From Plantago major (taxonomy: Eukaryota > Streptophyta > Magnoliopsida > Lamiales > Plantaginaceae): 64,000 bases of DNA. Of the stretch, positions 10,867 to 22,630 are shown one piece after another; within the stretch, counting starts at the first letter, position 1, and each line of letters opens with the position of its first letter. The DNA is taken from contig CM048844.1 of the NCBI GenBank assembly GCA_026545765.1, positions 56,392,932-56,456,931 on the forward strand, read 5' to 3'. Below the pieces are notes generated by a model that worked only from the letters and a program-made list of their open reading frames with translations, was not told the origin of the DNA and did no database searches. Made by a program: the position numbers and the translations under genes.

Positions 10867-11907
10867 TACACAACATTATTATTATTCTTTTCTTCTTTGC
10901 TTTCAACCTAGAACCGATTTTCCAAGGCAATTACCTACCAATTCGTGGAGGTAATTGAACCGTTTTCTCTTGTAATACGACGATTGATTATTGATTGAGA
11001 TCATATTCATCATACTTTTCACCAGTTCGATTAAAGTTCTTCAATTATTACCTAGGGTTTGCGACACGATTAGGTAAAATTGTTTCTTATCTCGTTTATT
11101 GGTTTTTGGTATTGATTATGTTTAGTGGGTTTATGATTCTTATTATGTTTTACATATGATGAGTGCTTAACCAGCCTAGTTATGGGGTGGTGACGAATTC
11201 AATGCATTCTAGTTAGGGTTCGTGTATTCAATATATATAAGATGCGATTTACTCTGTGCTGTTTTGATTAATTGCGTATGCAATATTCTGTTTGATGTTC
11301 ATTACGTAAAAATCACCAATAGATTAACCATTCGTTCCTTTTAACCAAAACGTTTTACGTCTTGCTATATCTATTGGTTTGTTGCAAACAGTAATATCTG
11401 CATTAGCTTATTAATTGTAGCTTAGTGGAATTGATGCCTTCACTAATGCTATTTATTTTCTAGAACTTTATACAGTTAGTTCATTGTCATAGTTCTCTGT
11501 ACCTTACGTGACATAAGGTGTCTGCTTAGAAAAGCCTAGAGTAGTGTAATAATCGATAGGGCATGTCCCAGTGATAACTGGAGTAAATCGACATCATTAT
11601 TGTTGCATGTTTCCTGCTAGCTAGCTTGTTTTCTGTCACCACACCATAATTCTCTAATCATATCATTCTCGTTTAGATTAATCTGTTTTCTAGTTAGATA
11701 GCATAGTTGATAGATCATAAGAGTCAATCTGCTGCCGAACCAAAAACAACTCTTTACTGTTTCATACTGTTCGTAAACAAGACTCAGCTTAGTTAACTCC
11801 TTCGAGACCGACCTCGAGTTAATTTCACTGCACTACAAGTTTTCGTAGTGTTGAGAATTAACTCTTGGCTATTTAAACAAATTGAAAACTTTGATATTGA
11901 CACATCA
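10867..11907 (+). repeat. 5' LTR of Athila-like element A, truncated at its start
   Basis: The segment aligns with the reverse complement of the LTR at 40344-41754. Shared blocks include 'caaggcaattacc', 'acctagggtttg', 'ggggtggtgac', 'gagaccgacctcg' and 'ttttcgtagtgttgag'. It ends GACACATCA at 11907, seven bases before the primer site. The first several hundred bases of the LTR are missing; the join to the partial Tekay-like LTR is near 10866. Confidence 0.78.
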
Positions 11908-11913
11908 AGTTTT

Positions 11914-11930
11914 TGGCGCCGCTGCCGAGG
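11914..11930 (+). other. Primer binding site, tRNA-Asp type (element A)
   Basis: TGGCGCCGCTGCCGAGG follows the LTR end by six bases. It is one or two changes from the TGGCGCCGTTGCCGGGG site usual in Athila-like gypsy elements. Confidence 0.82.
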
Positions 11931-12072
11931 ACTTAACTCCTTTGTTAAGTTTACGAATTGTAATTTTCAGTTGTATATATTAGTTAGTTTTTGTTAGTTT
12001 TTTTCTTTTTTTTTTTAGTATAGTTTGTTTGGCGGAACTATTTTGGTTTCTTTTGTGTGTGTGCAGCAGCGT

Positions 12073-12405
12073 ATGGATTACTCGTATTTCTATGAGTGTG
12101 GATCAAACATTCATGTTGCATCAAATTGTGCAGACAGGAAGCCGCACATTTGTTTTCGACTGGTTTCTGGAGAGAAACTTGATAGAGCATGGTATAAATT
12201 TAAGGGGCTGCAGCAGACGTATCAGAACCATGGTTTAACACTGGGAGAGCTCATGTGGTGTTTCTACAATGGTATCACAATTGGTTGTCAAACAACGGTG
12301 GATAGATTCGCTGGTGGGTCAATGCTAGATTTGACTCCTCAACAACATGAGGATACGATCGAGGAATTGGTTGCATTGATCACAGAGTTTGCGGAGCTTG
12401 ATTGA
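12073..12405 (+). CDS. Zinc-knuckle plus half-Gag ORF, module 1 (element A)
   Basis: A 110-residue frame starts at ATG 12073, just after a pyrimidine-rich stretch ending in CAG. The N-terminus resembles a CCHC knuckle whose first Cys is Phe (FYECGSNIHVASNC). The rest (AWYKFKGLQQ, then FYNGI and TVDRFAGGSMLDLTP) matches the C-terminal half of the gypsy Retrotrans_gag capsid domain. In normal gypsy Gag the knuckle follows the capsid domain; here it precedes half of one. The same two-part module is repeated downstream. Element A shows no RT, RNase H or integrase, so it would need another element's enzymes. The role is unknown; RNA binding and packaging is the obvious guess. Confidence 0.62.
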   Translation: MDYSYFYECGSNIHVASNCADRKPHICFRLVSGEKLDRAWYKFKGLQQTYQNHGLTLGELMWCFYNGITIGCQTTVDRFAGGSMLDLTPQQHEDTIEELVALITEFAELD

Positions 12406-13219
12406 GAAGAATCTGAAAAGGGAGATAACCAAGAGGAGGAGAAATCTGACTCTGTAGTTGAACCGAATTCGGACACCACTACAACTGTGACTGAAGATAG
12501 GGATGGCCCAATTTGCTATATGTGCGGGATGGATGGTCATGTTGTAGCAAACTGTTTAGATAGGGAACCATTCTGTGATTTTTGACAGGATTCTGGATAG
12601 GCAATCACTAAAGCATGGTATAGATATAAAGAGCTGCAACAGACACATCTAAACCATGGTTTGCCATTGGAATCGTTACTAAAAAGGTATATCAGGGGAG
12701 TACAAAAAGATGGTGGATAGAGTCGCAGGAGGAACAATGACGACATTAACTCCTCAGAAATTAGAGGAGCCGATCAACTATCTGTGTATTGACCTCAACA
12801 AATCTAAAACCAGAACCAGTCCAGCAGCCGAGTTGCTAGCTCTTTGGTATGCTGACGATGATGACGAGATGGCAGAACATGAGGCAACTACCATCACTGG
12901 TACTGTAACTGAAGAAGAAATTCTTGTCTCAGTTGAAGGAGTTTGCGAGAGTTTAGGCAATCCGTTAGTCATGGAGGAGGAGATGTCCATTGATGTGATC
13001 AACGAAGAGACTGAACCACCTGTTTCCGACCATTCGGAGATCGAGCACACACCTAATATCACCCAGATGACACCATCGGATTCACAGTCCATTCCCCCAT
13101 CTTCTAGTGATCTGTACATACTAGCCCCAGCTCGCACACGAGATTGGCCAGGGAGTTTCGACCCCTTTTGTTGTTTTTACTGTTCCCCTGATTACCTTAG
13201 TTTTATTTTTAGTTTTTGA
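12406..13219 (+). pseudogene. Second zinc-knuckle/half-Gag module and acidic tail (element A)
   Basis: After an acidic linker in phase with module 1, a complete knuckle CYMCGMDGHVVANC (C-X2-C-X4-H-X4-C) lies at 12514-12555. It is followed by AWYRYKELQQTHLNHGLPL and DRVAGGTMTTLTPQ, again the C-terminal half of a gypsy capsid. Two stops near 12583 and 12597 and a frameshift near 12707 break it. A frame at 12710-13219 carries on with an acidic Ser/Glu-rich region of no recognised family. The parallel order of module 1 and module 2 shows an internal duplication. 13220-13340 has a short frame after a candidate splice acceptor, which I do not assign. Confidence 0.58.
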
Positions 13220-14215
13220 TTTATGTTATTTTAGTTTGCAGGGAATCATGGAAAACAGGAGAAGAGGAGCTAAGGATGGCTCCCAAATCGCTGAATTAGG
13301 CGAGAAGGATGCAAGGGATTCGTTCCCGTTTGATAATGGATAGCAGCAGCCACACGTTTCAGGGAAGTACATTTTCAACTTTCTTTCTTTCTAGCCTATT
13401 CGTTGGGGACCATCTCTAGTCTAGGTTTGGGGAGGGAGGCAACTTTCATGTACTTATCCATATATGTGTCGGTGTCGTGTCTTTTTCTGTGTCTTTTTAT
13501 CGTTTTTGTGATTTTCTGTTATGTCTAAGTCTGACTCCCAAATCGAGCGTCTATTGCATGAGTTAAACCTGTTTAATGCTTGAGTTTTGATTGATCTTTG
13601 ACTATTAGCAGTTTGCATGTTATAAGTCTGCTAAGTACGTTTCTCTTGTAAATAGAAAGTTTGTTCTTGTTCTGTAGTCCAAAAGCCTGTGAGCATGCTT
13701 AGTAGCCAATGAAAAAATGAAATATTTATACCGGGAATTTTGATCTTGTGTGATTTATTGGGAAGTGCAAACTCCCTTGTTTGCGCCTCATCATTCTCAT
13801 GTGTACTCTGTGTAAGTTAAGTATCACGAACGACATGATTTTCATTCTTATCTGCTTGTGCCAAACCCGTTCCAAGAACAGGTTTAGGGAAGAAGTTTAT
13901 GTGCGCCATGTATGTTTAATGACTGTGTTTTTTGCTTTTGTTCTCTCTCATAATTATTACAATAAGTCTCGGAGTGTATCTATGGCACTTGTGCCACCGT
14001 TAGTCGTGTTGGGCATGTTTCAAGTACTACCTACACACCGATGTGGTCCTCAAAAGCCATACGTCCATGAGGGTTGATGGCATGTATACCAAACCAGCAC
14101 GCACAAAAGTACAGACTTTCGGTAAAACCAACACTACTTAAAAATTGAGACAAAATAAGCATATGGGTCATATATAAGACTGCAAAAAATTGAAAAATTG
14201 AAAAAAGAGAGAACG
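13220..14215 (+). other. 3' non-coding region of Athila-like element A
   Basis: No gene is seen. The stretch contains GTTTGGGGAGGG at 13430-13441 and is homologous over several hundred bases to the reverse complement of 59,570-60,170 plus 42,220-42,441 in element B. A block with 'gagtgtatct', 'cgtgttgggcatgtt' and 'ggcatgtataccaaaccagc' (13970-14120) recurs at 37262-37445 and 39352-39440. The 3' LTR of element A is absent; the join to the SIRE-like element is near 14215. Confidence 0.7.
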
Positions 14216-14928
14216 ATTCATATTACTGTGTCAACCAAAACAAAAAGACTCAGCTTCTTTAATTGCAAAATCTCCCCCTTGTTGTGAGGCAAGTAGCTCG
14301 ATTCCCTGAATTCTTCCATCCAACCGTGATTGCAAAAGACTCTTCTAATATGTGGTTAATCAAATTCCTGTAGCATATCTCAAGCACTACTAAGACAAAA
14401 GTTAGGTTCTTATTGAAACATGTATCATACTGGATAAGTGACAAAAATAATCAAAACACCCAACAGTGGTAGAAATTCTTATTTTTGAAAGACTCCTGAT
14501 ATCATGATTCGATTGACAAAACGTGTTTCTTGAGCTACTGTTATATTAACAGTGACTATAACTAAATTCATTCTAATTTAAACAAACCTAACAGATAAAT
14601 CAGTTTCCCACTCCCCCTTAAGGCAACCACCGACTAAGAAAATAAGATAGGAGAAGAAACAAAAAATAATAATAATAAAGATAAGTTCCTTAAATGCAAT
14701 ATCTTGTTTGAGAAGAATATACTTGGCATAGAAACACTGGACTATTAACTGATAAAAAGCATACACAGAGAAGAGAGACAGAAGCTCATACCTGCAGATT
14801 TTTAAAAACAAGAAGCAAGTGTTGGGCTCTATTTAAGTTTCAAATAAAAACGACTCAATGTAGTCTTAGAGAGTCAAAATCCCATAATGTAAGGAATTGT
14901 GAGAAACCCAGAGATTGCCAACAAATAT
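14216..14928 (-). mobile_element. 3' internal part of SIRE-like copia element (left half)
   Basis: This is the left flank of the Tat insertion and continues at 31249. On the minus strand it shows two AAGGGGGAG tracts, the better one at 14271-14280 (AAGGGGGAGA), the usual polypurine signature near the end of SIRE-like elements. I see no LTR beyond it; the sequence switches to element A near 14215. No intact gene is present; short frames at 14259-14444 and 14578-14811 on the minus strand may be remnants of a post-pol region but match nothing I know. Confidence 0.55.
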
Positions 14929-15816
14929 TGTTGATACGGAAATATGTCCAATCCATCATTGACACCTTTGGAACGAATCCTAACGCGTCCTAAGTTGTCT
15001 GCGAATCCGGGACCTTAAAGTCCGACCCAGGGTCTGACCCTAAGTTCCCGCAGGTCCGACTCAACCGGGTAGAAAGGAATAGGAGGACCCTAAGAATGGT
15101 AGGACCGACCCTGCCAATGGTCCGTAACCATGGGGTCCGACCCGGACACCCGTCCGGACTCAACACAACAACCTCACAAGAAACCAAGTGAACTGGCACT
15201 AGAGAGTAAGGAGGTCCGAGCCACAAGCTCCGAATGAAAGGTACTTTACAGACCGAGAAGAGTATCTTATGGGCAACCCAGTATGGTCCAGACCAAACGT
15301 CTGGACCTGACTCTTCGGACCATAACCCATGGCAGACCGCATCATAGCCCCTAATACTCTCACACTAATGACTAAACTACCCCCGAAAGCCCAAAGTGGA
15401 ATGGGGCAAGTGTCATGAATGGGCCATGGGCCTATTGAAGCCTTGGTGGCTCAATACGGACCTTACACTTGGCACGATCCAGTGGAACCATCCCATTTTG
15501 GGTTAATCTCTATATATAGGGCACATACTTCAAGGATAAAAGTAAGTCAAGTCTTCTTCCTAGACTCTTACCTTCTCAACTATTATACAGAGTAGATTTT
15601 CAGTCTCTCTTGAGTAAAGTCTTAGACCGGTTTGACACTTACCGGGTCCTAACCCCCCCCTCCAAGTCACTTGTCCAGGTTCTTACCGAGCTTAGGATCT
15701 CAGGCTCTCACGCGTTGGCTCTTACGCAGTACGGAGCTTCTTACGTAAGGTTACCTTGGTCATTACCTGTGGGGTAGAATAATCTCTAAGTGGTTGGGGG
15801 ACTTTTACCCTCAACA
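14929..15816 (+). repeat. 5' LTR of the Tat element (888 bp)
   Basis: Starts TGTTGATACGG and ends TACCCTCAACA; paired with 30378-31248. A TATA box (TATATATA) lies at 15511-15518. A C-run at 15653-15660 and the sequence 'ctcaggctctcacgcgttgg' are shared with the 3' LTR. The two LTRs differ by scattered substitutions and small indels, so the insertion is not recent. Confidence 0.95.
15511..15518 (+). promoter_or_regulatory. TATA box of Tat LTR
   Basis: TATATATA in the context CTCTATATATAGGGC, repeated in the 3' LTR at about 30950-30957. It is placed as expected for the RNA polymerase II promoter of the element. Confidence 0.65.
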
Positions 15817-15819
15817 TTT

Positions 15820-15837
15820 TGGCCCCGTCTGTGGGAA
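15820..15837 (+). other. Primer binding site of the Tat element
   Basis: TGGCCCCGTCTGTGGGAA begins three bases after the LTR. It resembles the TGGCGCCGTCTGTGGGAA site seen in Tat-type elements with one change (G to C). I cannot name the tRNA with certainty. Confidence 0.7.
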
Positions 15838-15867
15838 TCTTTACGAAAAGTTCCGTTCTCTTCAGTA

Positions 15868-17880
15868 ATGGCAACAACAAGAAGGTCCGTAAGAACCAAC
15901 GCCACTGCAATTGGCATGCCTGCTCCAAGATAAAGAGGTAGACCTCCCTCTTGGAGTGGAAGAGCAGTGAGAACCTCTTCAAGAAACACAATGGACTGCC
16001 CAAGTGATGGCCACACCGCTAGCCTCTCTTCAGAGGATGAAAGAGCCGCTGATCCACCAATAAGGACCCAGGTACTCAGGGATGAAGGACAGGTTCCTCC
16101 GTTAGGAACACATGGTCCTCCTCCAGGAAGAAACTTCACTCTTCTAAATGGGTAGATCATTCGTCCAAGTGAGTTCAGGATGAATGAGAATCAGTTTGGC
16201 CTCTTACTCACAACTATTCAAGGATGCTTTGGATCGAACAACCTTCAGCCTCCTGAACCCACTCCTCCTTTGGCAATTCCATGACAAGCTGAACCCGCAC
16301 AATCAAGGAATGAGAATCGACTAATACAACAATGGTTAGGGGAACCAGCTCAACCAGAGGACCTAAGGAACCTTCTCAATAGGAGGGCCGCTTCTTCTCA
16401 CGAACAACGGGGGAGAAGTCCGGTAATGCCACGGGCGGATGAAGCTGGAACTAGCCGACGTGGGGCTCTACAGCATGCGCCAAGAGACCACGTGGCAGAA
16501 AGCATCTCGATAGTCTTTGTTGATGATCTTCCTCCAGATGTGGCCATCAACCCAAGGACTGGCGAGAAGCTAATCGGCGAGCAGATTTATGTCCAACAAA
16601 AGGCCTTCGAAACTCAAATCGCCACTCTGAGCAAGATGGTGAAGGCACATGAGAAGGTGACTCTTAGAGCTCCCAATCCTTTATGTGATGAGATAAGGAG
16701 GGAAAGGAAGTGCCCCGACTCCACTATCTCAACTCTTGAGCACTATTACGGGGATACTTGTCATGTGGGGCACCTTACTAGATATGAAAGTAAGATGGAG
16801 ACCAACGGCCTGAATGACAACATGAAAGCTCTCAACTTCTCCACTACACTCTTTAGGGAGGCAATGGATTGGTGGACCTCTTTGCCCAATGGCTCCATCA
16901 AGTCCTACGCGGATATCGCTTCTCTCTTCCTGAAAAGGTTTGAGAAAGCAAAGAAGAGAAAGAGATCAGTTGAGCACTTGGCAGGAGTAATCCAGAAATA
17001 GCACGAGGACCTTAGGAACTTTCTTGACCGTTTCAATGCCGAAATGCGCCAGGTAGAGCCTCACAGCATCAAAGAACGGGTCCGACAACTGTATGCTAAC
17101 ACTTACAATGATGATCTCAGAAGAAAGCTTTCCAACGAGGAAATCACAACTGAAAAGTACATGGAAGATATTTGCGAAGGAGTCTTGTATGGAGAAGAGT
17201 ACAGAAGAAATGTCCAACAAGAGCTGGGGCCAGAAAGGGAAAAGAGCAAGTTAGACAAGAACCCCTTCCCAGCCCTGGCCAGTTTGAACAAAAGAAGGAA
17301 CATTGAGATAAGAGGGAGTTCCGCAGGGAGAGAACACCGCCAAGGAGATACGCCGAGTATACTCGCCTCAATAGACCAAGATCCGACATCTTGGCCTCTA
17401 TTGTTGAGAAAAACATAGATATACAATGGCCAAAACCTAAAAGGAGCAATAAGAAGAACACAGCTTCAAAGGAATACTGTAGGTTTCATAAGCAAAAGGG
17501 CATTCAACTGAGGATTGTGTCCAGTTGAAAACAGAAATAGAAAGGTTGGTAAGGAGTGGTAAATTGAAAGAACAAGTATATGAGGAGGAACCCTCTAGAC
17601 ACCAGAAGAATGAACGAAGAAGGGAGGAGCGTGGTTCGGAACCTCCGATAGGATCCTTACCGCCACCTCCAACAGAAATCCCACCACACCATGCCCAAAG
17701 ATACCATAGATATCACGAAGATATGGAAATGGAAAACCTCCCCTATAGCGGGGTTATCAATGCCATTGAAGGAGGTCCAACCGGTGGAGATAGCCGAAAT
17801 GCAAGGGAATGAACCGTGCAACATCTGAGAAACAATGACAGAATCTATGCTCCACCGGTTCTGAAAGGAACAAACGCCAT
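15868..17880 (+). pseudogene. gag: Gag of the Tat element, broken
   Basis: One frame runs from ATG 15868 with in-frame stops at 15931, 16153, 16282 and 16999 and ends at a TAG at 17416-17418. The capsid region is recognised by EHYYGDTCHVGHLTRYESKM and by ALNFSTTLFREAMDWWTSLP, followed by SYADIASLFLKRF, as in plant Retrotrans_gag domains. A one-base shift near 17500 moves the frame. The new frame (17525-17812) begins inside a zinc-binding motif around 17480-17520 (YCRFHKQKG followed by a TEDC-type end, which straddles the shift), typical of Tat Gag, and then LKTEIERLVRSGKL. It ends in a Pro/His-rich tail. The product would form the particle and package RNA; this copy cannot. Confidence 0.85.
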
Positions 17881-17885
17881 TACTT

Positions 17886-20800
17886 TTGATGACAGTGAGA
17901 TACCCCCCGCCAACGTCTGGTGGAGGAGATCTTAAAGATCCTGACGTTCCTCTGGTCATTTTTATGGTCATCGCCACTTACAAAGTCAACAAGGTACTTG
18001 TTGATACAGGGAGTTCCTCCAATGTAATATCTAGGAGAACTGTGGAGCAGATGCACCTGGGCAACGTTCAGTATGGGTGAGTACAAACCTCTTTGGTAGG
18101 ATTCATGGGCTCTATAGTGTGTCCCATTGGAAGTATACCATTACAAGTCTCTATGGGCGCCTTCCCTACAAGGGTGACTGAGACAATCCTCTTTGTGGTA
18201 GTCGACAACACGTTCGACTATAACGTGATCCTATGTCACCCAGGACTTAACCAATTCAGGCCAGTCGCATCTCCCCTACACAACAGGGTAAAGTTCCCAA
18301 CCCCGAACGGTGTGGGTGAAGAAGTGGGCAATGTTAGAGAAGCCTGGGAATGCTACATCATGTCGACTAGAGGAGCTTCAGTACCCGTTCTTTCGGTCAC
18401 TAAGAGACCCCGGAGCCCTCTTATTGTGGTTCTTACTCCATTGAAGGAAGAAATTGGTGTTGGGTCGCTCAAAGAAAAGTTCCCCAAGACTGCCAGGATG
18501 GAGCCTCATGAAGCCCTGAAAGAGGTTCAGTTGATTGAGGGGGATCCGGAGAAGGTAACCCGGATCGGAACAGAGATGAGCACGGTGGTAGAGATGAAGC
18601 TCATCACATGCCTTCGAGACAATCACGATATCTTTGCTTGGAGCACTGATGACCTTAAGGGAATACACCCAAGGATCGCAGTTCACCCCCTGAACATGGA
18701 TCCGACGGTAAAACATATCCCACAAAAGAGGAAGGATTTTGGGCCTGTAGAAGATGCTATCATAGCAGGAGAAGTGGATAAATTGATGAAAGCAGGACAC
18801 ATCGAGGAAGTCAGGTACTCTGACTGGGTCTGTAATGTAGTCCTCGTTGAAAAGGCTCCAGGAAAGTGGAGAATGTGCAATGACTTCACTAGGCTTCACA
18901 AGTTTTGCCCAAAGGATCCTTATCCATTACCTCGCATAGACCAGCTAGTTGACTCCACCGCGGGATATGCACTCCTAAGCTTCATGGACGCCTACCAAGG
19001 CTTTTACCAAATCAGGATGGCCCAGGAAGACATCAAGAAGACGACCTTCTTTGCGGCAGGAGGGGTCTACTGCTTCAAGGTCATGCCATTTGGCCTCAAG
19101 AACGCAGGCGCTACATATCAGCGACTCGTGAATAAGATGTTCAAAGAGGAGTTGGGCAAATATGGAATGAAGTTGAACCCAGAAAAGTGTACGTTTGGAG
19201 TAAAGGGAGGAAAGTTCCTTGGTTACATGGTCACGGAGAGGGGTATTAGCGCTAACCCGGAGAAAATAAAAGCAATCTTGGACTTACCACAACCAAAGAC
19301 AATCAATGAAGTGCAAAAGCTTTTGGGAAGGGTGATGGCCCTGAGCCGTTTCATCTCCAAGTCCGCCGAGAAAAACTTACCTTTATTCAAAATTCTAAGG
19401 AAAGGAGACAAGTTTGAGTGGACAAAGGAGTGCGAAGAGGCCTTGGATAACTTAAAAAGCTACCTCCTCTCGCCACCCGTCTTGTCCAAACCAGTAGAAG
19501 GTGAACCTCTCTACCTCTACCTGGCTACTACTGATGAATCCATGAGTTCTGTATTGGTGCGGATACAAGGAAATGACCACTTGCCGATCTATTACTTGAG
19601 CAAGGCCCTCCTGGGTTCTGAGGCCAGATATGTCAAGATCGAGAAGCTCGGCTTCGCGCTAGTCTACACTGGCCGGCGACTGAAGCCTTACTTCAAATCT
19701 CATCGGATCGTGGTCCTCACCAATGAACCACTCAAACATGTCCTAGGCAAGCCAGATCAGTCAGGACGCTTATCCAAATGGGCGATCGAGCTAAGCGAAT
19801 ATGATATCGGGTACCAAGCTCCATCTGCTAAAAAGGCTCAAGTCCTTGCTGACTTCCTGGTAGATTATCCAGAGGAAACGGAAGAGGGAACCGAAAGTCC
19901 AAAGGAGGGCGTGAGCTACGTCATGCTCACTCAAGCGAAGGCCACCCCGGAAGGAGAAAGGACAAAAGAGGATGAGCCTGAAGAGATGCTCAGGAGTAAC
20001 GTTCCACTCTGGACCAGATATCAGGAGCCTATGGATGACTCCCTGAGGGTGAAACATATGTTTCTCCTAGACGAAGTAACCAACACTTCGACACCTGCAT
20101 CTTCCGACAAGAAGCAGGAAGACAGAAAAGTGCCTACTATTGCATCAGAAGGCAAACTTGAGAAGAAGGGATGTTGGATGTTACAAGTGGACGGATCCGC
20201 TACCGGATGAATAGGAGGAATAGGAATCTTTCTCGAAAGCCCTGAAGGAGCCGAGCTGGAATACACCATCACCCTCAACTTTAAAGTAACAAACAACGAG
20301 GCCGAGTACGAGGCACTGCTCACCGGCTTGAGGAGGGCAAGAGCTCTTCAAGTAAAAAGAATCAAAGCTTATACAGACTCCCAGCTTTTAGAATCCCAGT
20401 TTTCTGGGTCTTTTGCTGCTAAAGGACCCAACATGATCAAATACTTGGAACTCCTCAAGAAAGAGATTGAGCACTTTGAAGTATTCACTCTTGAGCAATT
20501 CCACAGAGAATGGAACGAGAAGGTCGACGCCCTTTACAAGTATGCCTCAGCCTTAGGAGCTCTAGACACAAGGCGTGTCATCCTGATGACTCTCACGGAC
20601 TCCTCCCTGGCAAATCTTAATGGACAAGTCTTCCTCTTGAGCGCTGAAAGGAGCTGGATGATCGACATATTTTACTATCTCAATGATGGCTCTCTACCTT
20701 CAGATCCTAGAGAAGCGAGGAGGATCTTGTGCCGAGCCAACAAATACTTCATCCTGGGGGAGGATCTTTACAAGCGATCTATCACCGGTGCTCACATGAG

Positions 20801-21881
20801 ATGCCTTGGTCCCGAGGAGGCGAAGACTGTTATGGAGGAAATCCATGCGGAAAGTTGCGAAAGTCACTCCGCAGGACGAACTTTGTCTCAGAAGATCATA
20901 AGGCAAGGTTACTATTAGCCTACTATTGATGCAGATGCTGCCAACTTTGCTCGTACATGCGAAGACTGCCAATACTATGCCAACATCCCGCATCATCCGA
21001 CCAACCCTATGATACCGTGAATCATAGCCCGCCCGTTCGATCAGTGGGGAATAGACATAGTCGGACCCTTTCCACGCGGCATACACCAAAAGAAGTTCCT
21101 TATTGTAGAAGTGGAATACTTCACCAAGTGGGTTGAGGCCGAAGCAGTAGCTACCATCACAGAAAGTCGAGTCAGGACTTTCATCTGGAAAAATATCATC
21201 TGCCAGTTTGGACTTCCTAGGGTCATTGTCTCAGACAATGGAGCACAATTTTCCGGAGCCAGATTGAAAGAATGGCTCCAGTCCTTCAAAATAGAGCAGC
21301 GCTCCACTTCCGTTGGCTACCCCCAAGCTAATGGACAATTTGAAGCTACCAACAAAACTATTGTGAAGATTTTGGAAAAGAGGCTGAGAACTTCTCAAGA
21401 CAGCTGGGTGGATGATCTTGATGGAGTCCTCTGGGCACATCGGACGACAGCCAGGCCTTCTACCCAGGAGACACCTTTTGCGCTTGTTTATGGCTCCGAG
21501 GCGGTAATCCCCTCCGAAATCGCTGTGGAAACCCAAAGGATCCAACAATACCAACCTGCTGAGAATGAAATCGCAAGGATATACGACCTCGAAATCCTCG
21601 AAGACAAGAGAAGGAGGGCACTAGCTAACATCCTCCGCTATGAAGCTATATCTGCCAGGGCCTACAACAAACATGTTTTTCCCAAAGACATACAAGTCAG
21701 GGACTTGCTTCTCCGAAGAGCTGACATCCTAAGCAATGTTGAAAAACTCAAGACCAAATGGGAAGGACCTTACAAGGTTGCTGGAGCCAGAATCAATGGA
21801 AGCTTCGAGCTAGAAGACGACCAAGGAAAAGCCTTGAAGAGAACCTGGAATGCTAAGAATCTACAAAAGTTTTATGCTTAG
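17886..21881 (+). pseudogene. pol: Tat pol: protease, RT, two RNase H domains, integrase
   Basis: A single reading frame covers the whole polyprotein, interrupted by stops at 18078 (TGA), 20208 (TGA), 20916 (TAG) and 21018 (TGA). The protease has DTGSS at 18003-18017. RT motifs include [13 protein letters not shown] and [11 protein letters not shown] (18.87-19.02 kb) and [13 protein letters not shown] (19.08-19.12 kb). The YVDD catalytic box is missing: the frame passes from KEELGKY straight to GMKLNPEKC near 19160. A gypsy RNase H (19.40-19.87 kb) is followed by a second, archaeal-type RNase H (LQVDGSATG at 20185, NNEAEYEALLTGL at 20300). The integrase has an HHCC finger (20.85-20.98 kb) and the core residues in GIDIVGPFP, VSDNGAQF and FEATNKT, with the C-terminal KTKWEGPYKV. 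Three of the four stops fit C-to-T or G-to-A change. Confidence 0.93.
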
Positions 21882-22630
21882 GATAACACTCCGGAAATAG
21901 ACTACATCAGTTATCAAAGTTTTTGTCATTTTCTTTCTCCGGCCTCGAAGCGCAGCAGTTCTACTGGAATTTCCGTCAAATCGATACAACTTTTTGCAAA
22001 ACAAGGAAGTTATATTCACGCAAACACACTGCCTCGGACCATTCAAAAGGTCTGAGCCAGTTGTTCAGCAAATAATTGAGAAACCAATTTCTCGACAAGA
22101 CTAACTTATACCAGCCAGTTCGGGTGAAGTGATATAACAAGCCAAAGATAGAAGTGGCAAACACTCAAAGACCTTGTATTAATCAAAAAGTACAAATTAC
22201 AAAGTTACAAACTTCGGGTATACCCGTCCGAGTCACATAAAACAAAGGGGAAATATACATCGTTCTATACAATACAAATACGCAGTTCTTGGCAGTATAT
22301 TCAACATTTGGAACATGAAAGCATATCCGTTCCGAAGCCAAGCATCCGAGGCAGGACATGAACAACACAGATGTCCGAAATGGGAGTCCTTCCTGGATAA
22401 CGGCCCTATGCGTTCCGAAGCGAATTGGCCAGCAAACGGAAGCCCACTTTTCGGACGAAATCAAGATGGTTCGACAGCAAAGGCTACAGAACTCGTGTAG
22501 AGACTTCCGAATCACACAAGCCTGACTTAGGGACAGAGAATCCGAGTGACAATTGATGCCACAAAGACATAGTCAATGGACTTTCCGCAGCTTCCACCAA
22601 AACCACTTTCTCGGGTACAGATACTCAACG
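21882..22630 (+). other. Post-pol non-coding region of the Tat element
   Basis: No gene is visible. This 750-bp stretch follows the integrase stop and ends at the solo LTR insertion point CAACG (22626-22630). Frames here are short and lack family features. Confidence 0.6.
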
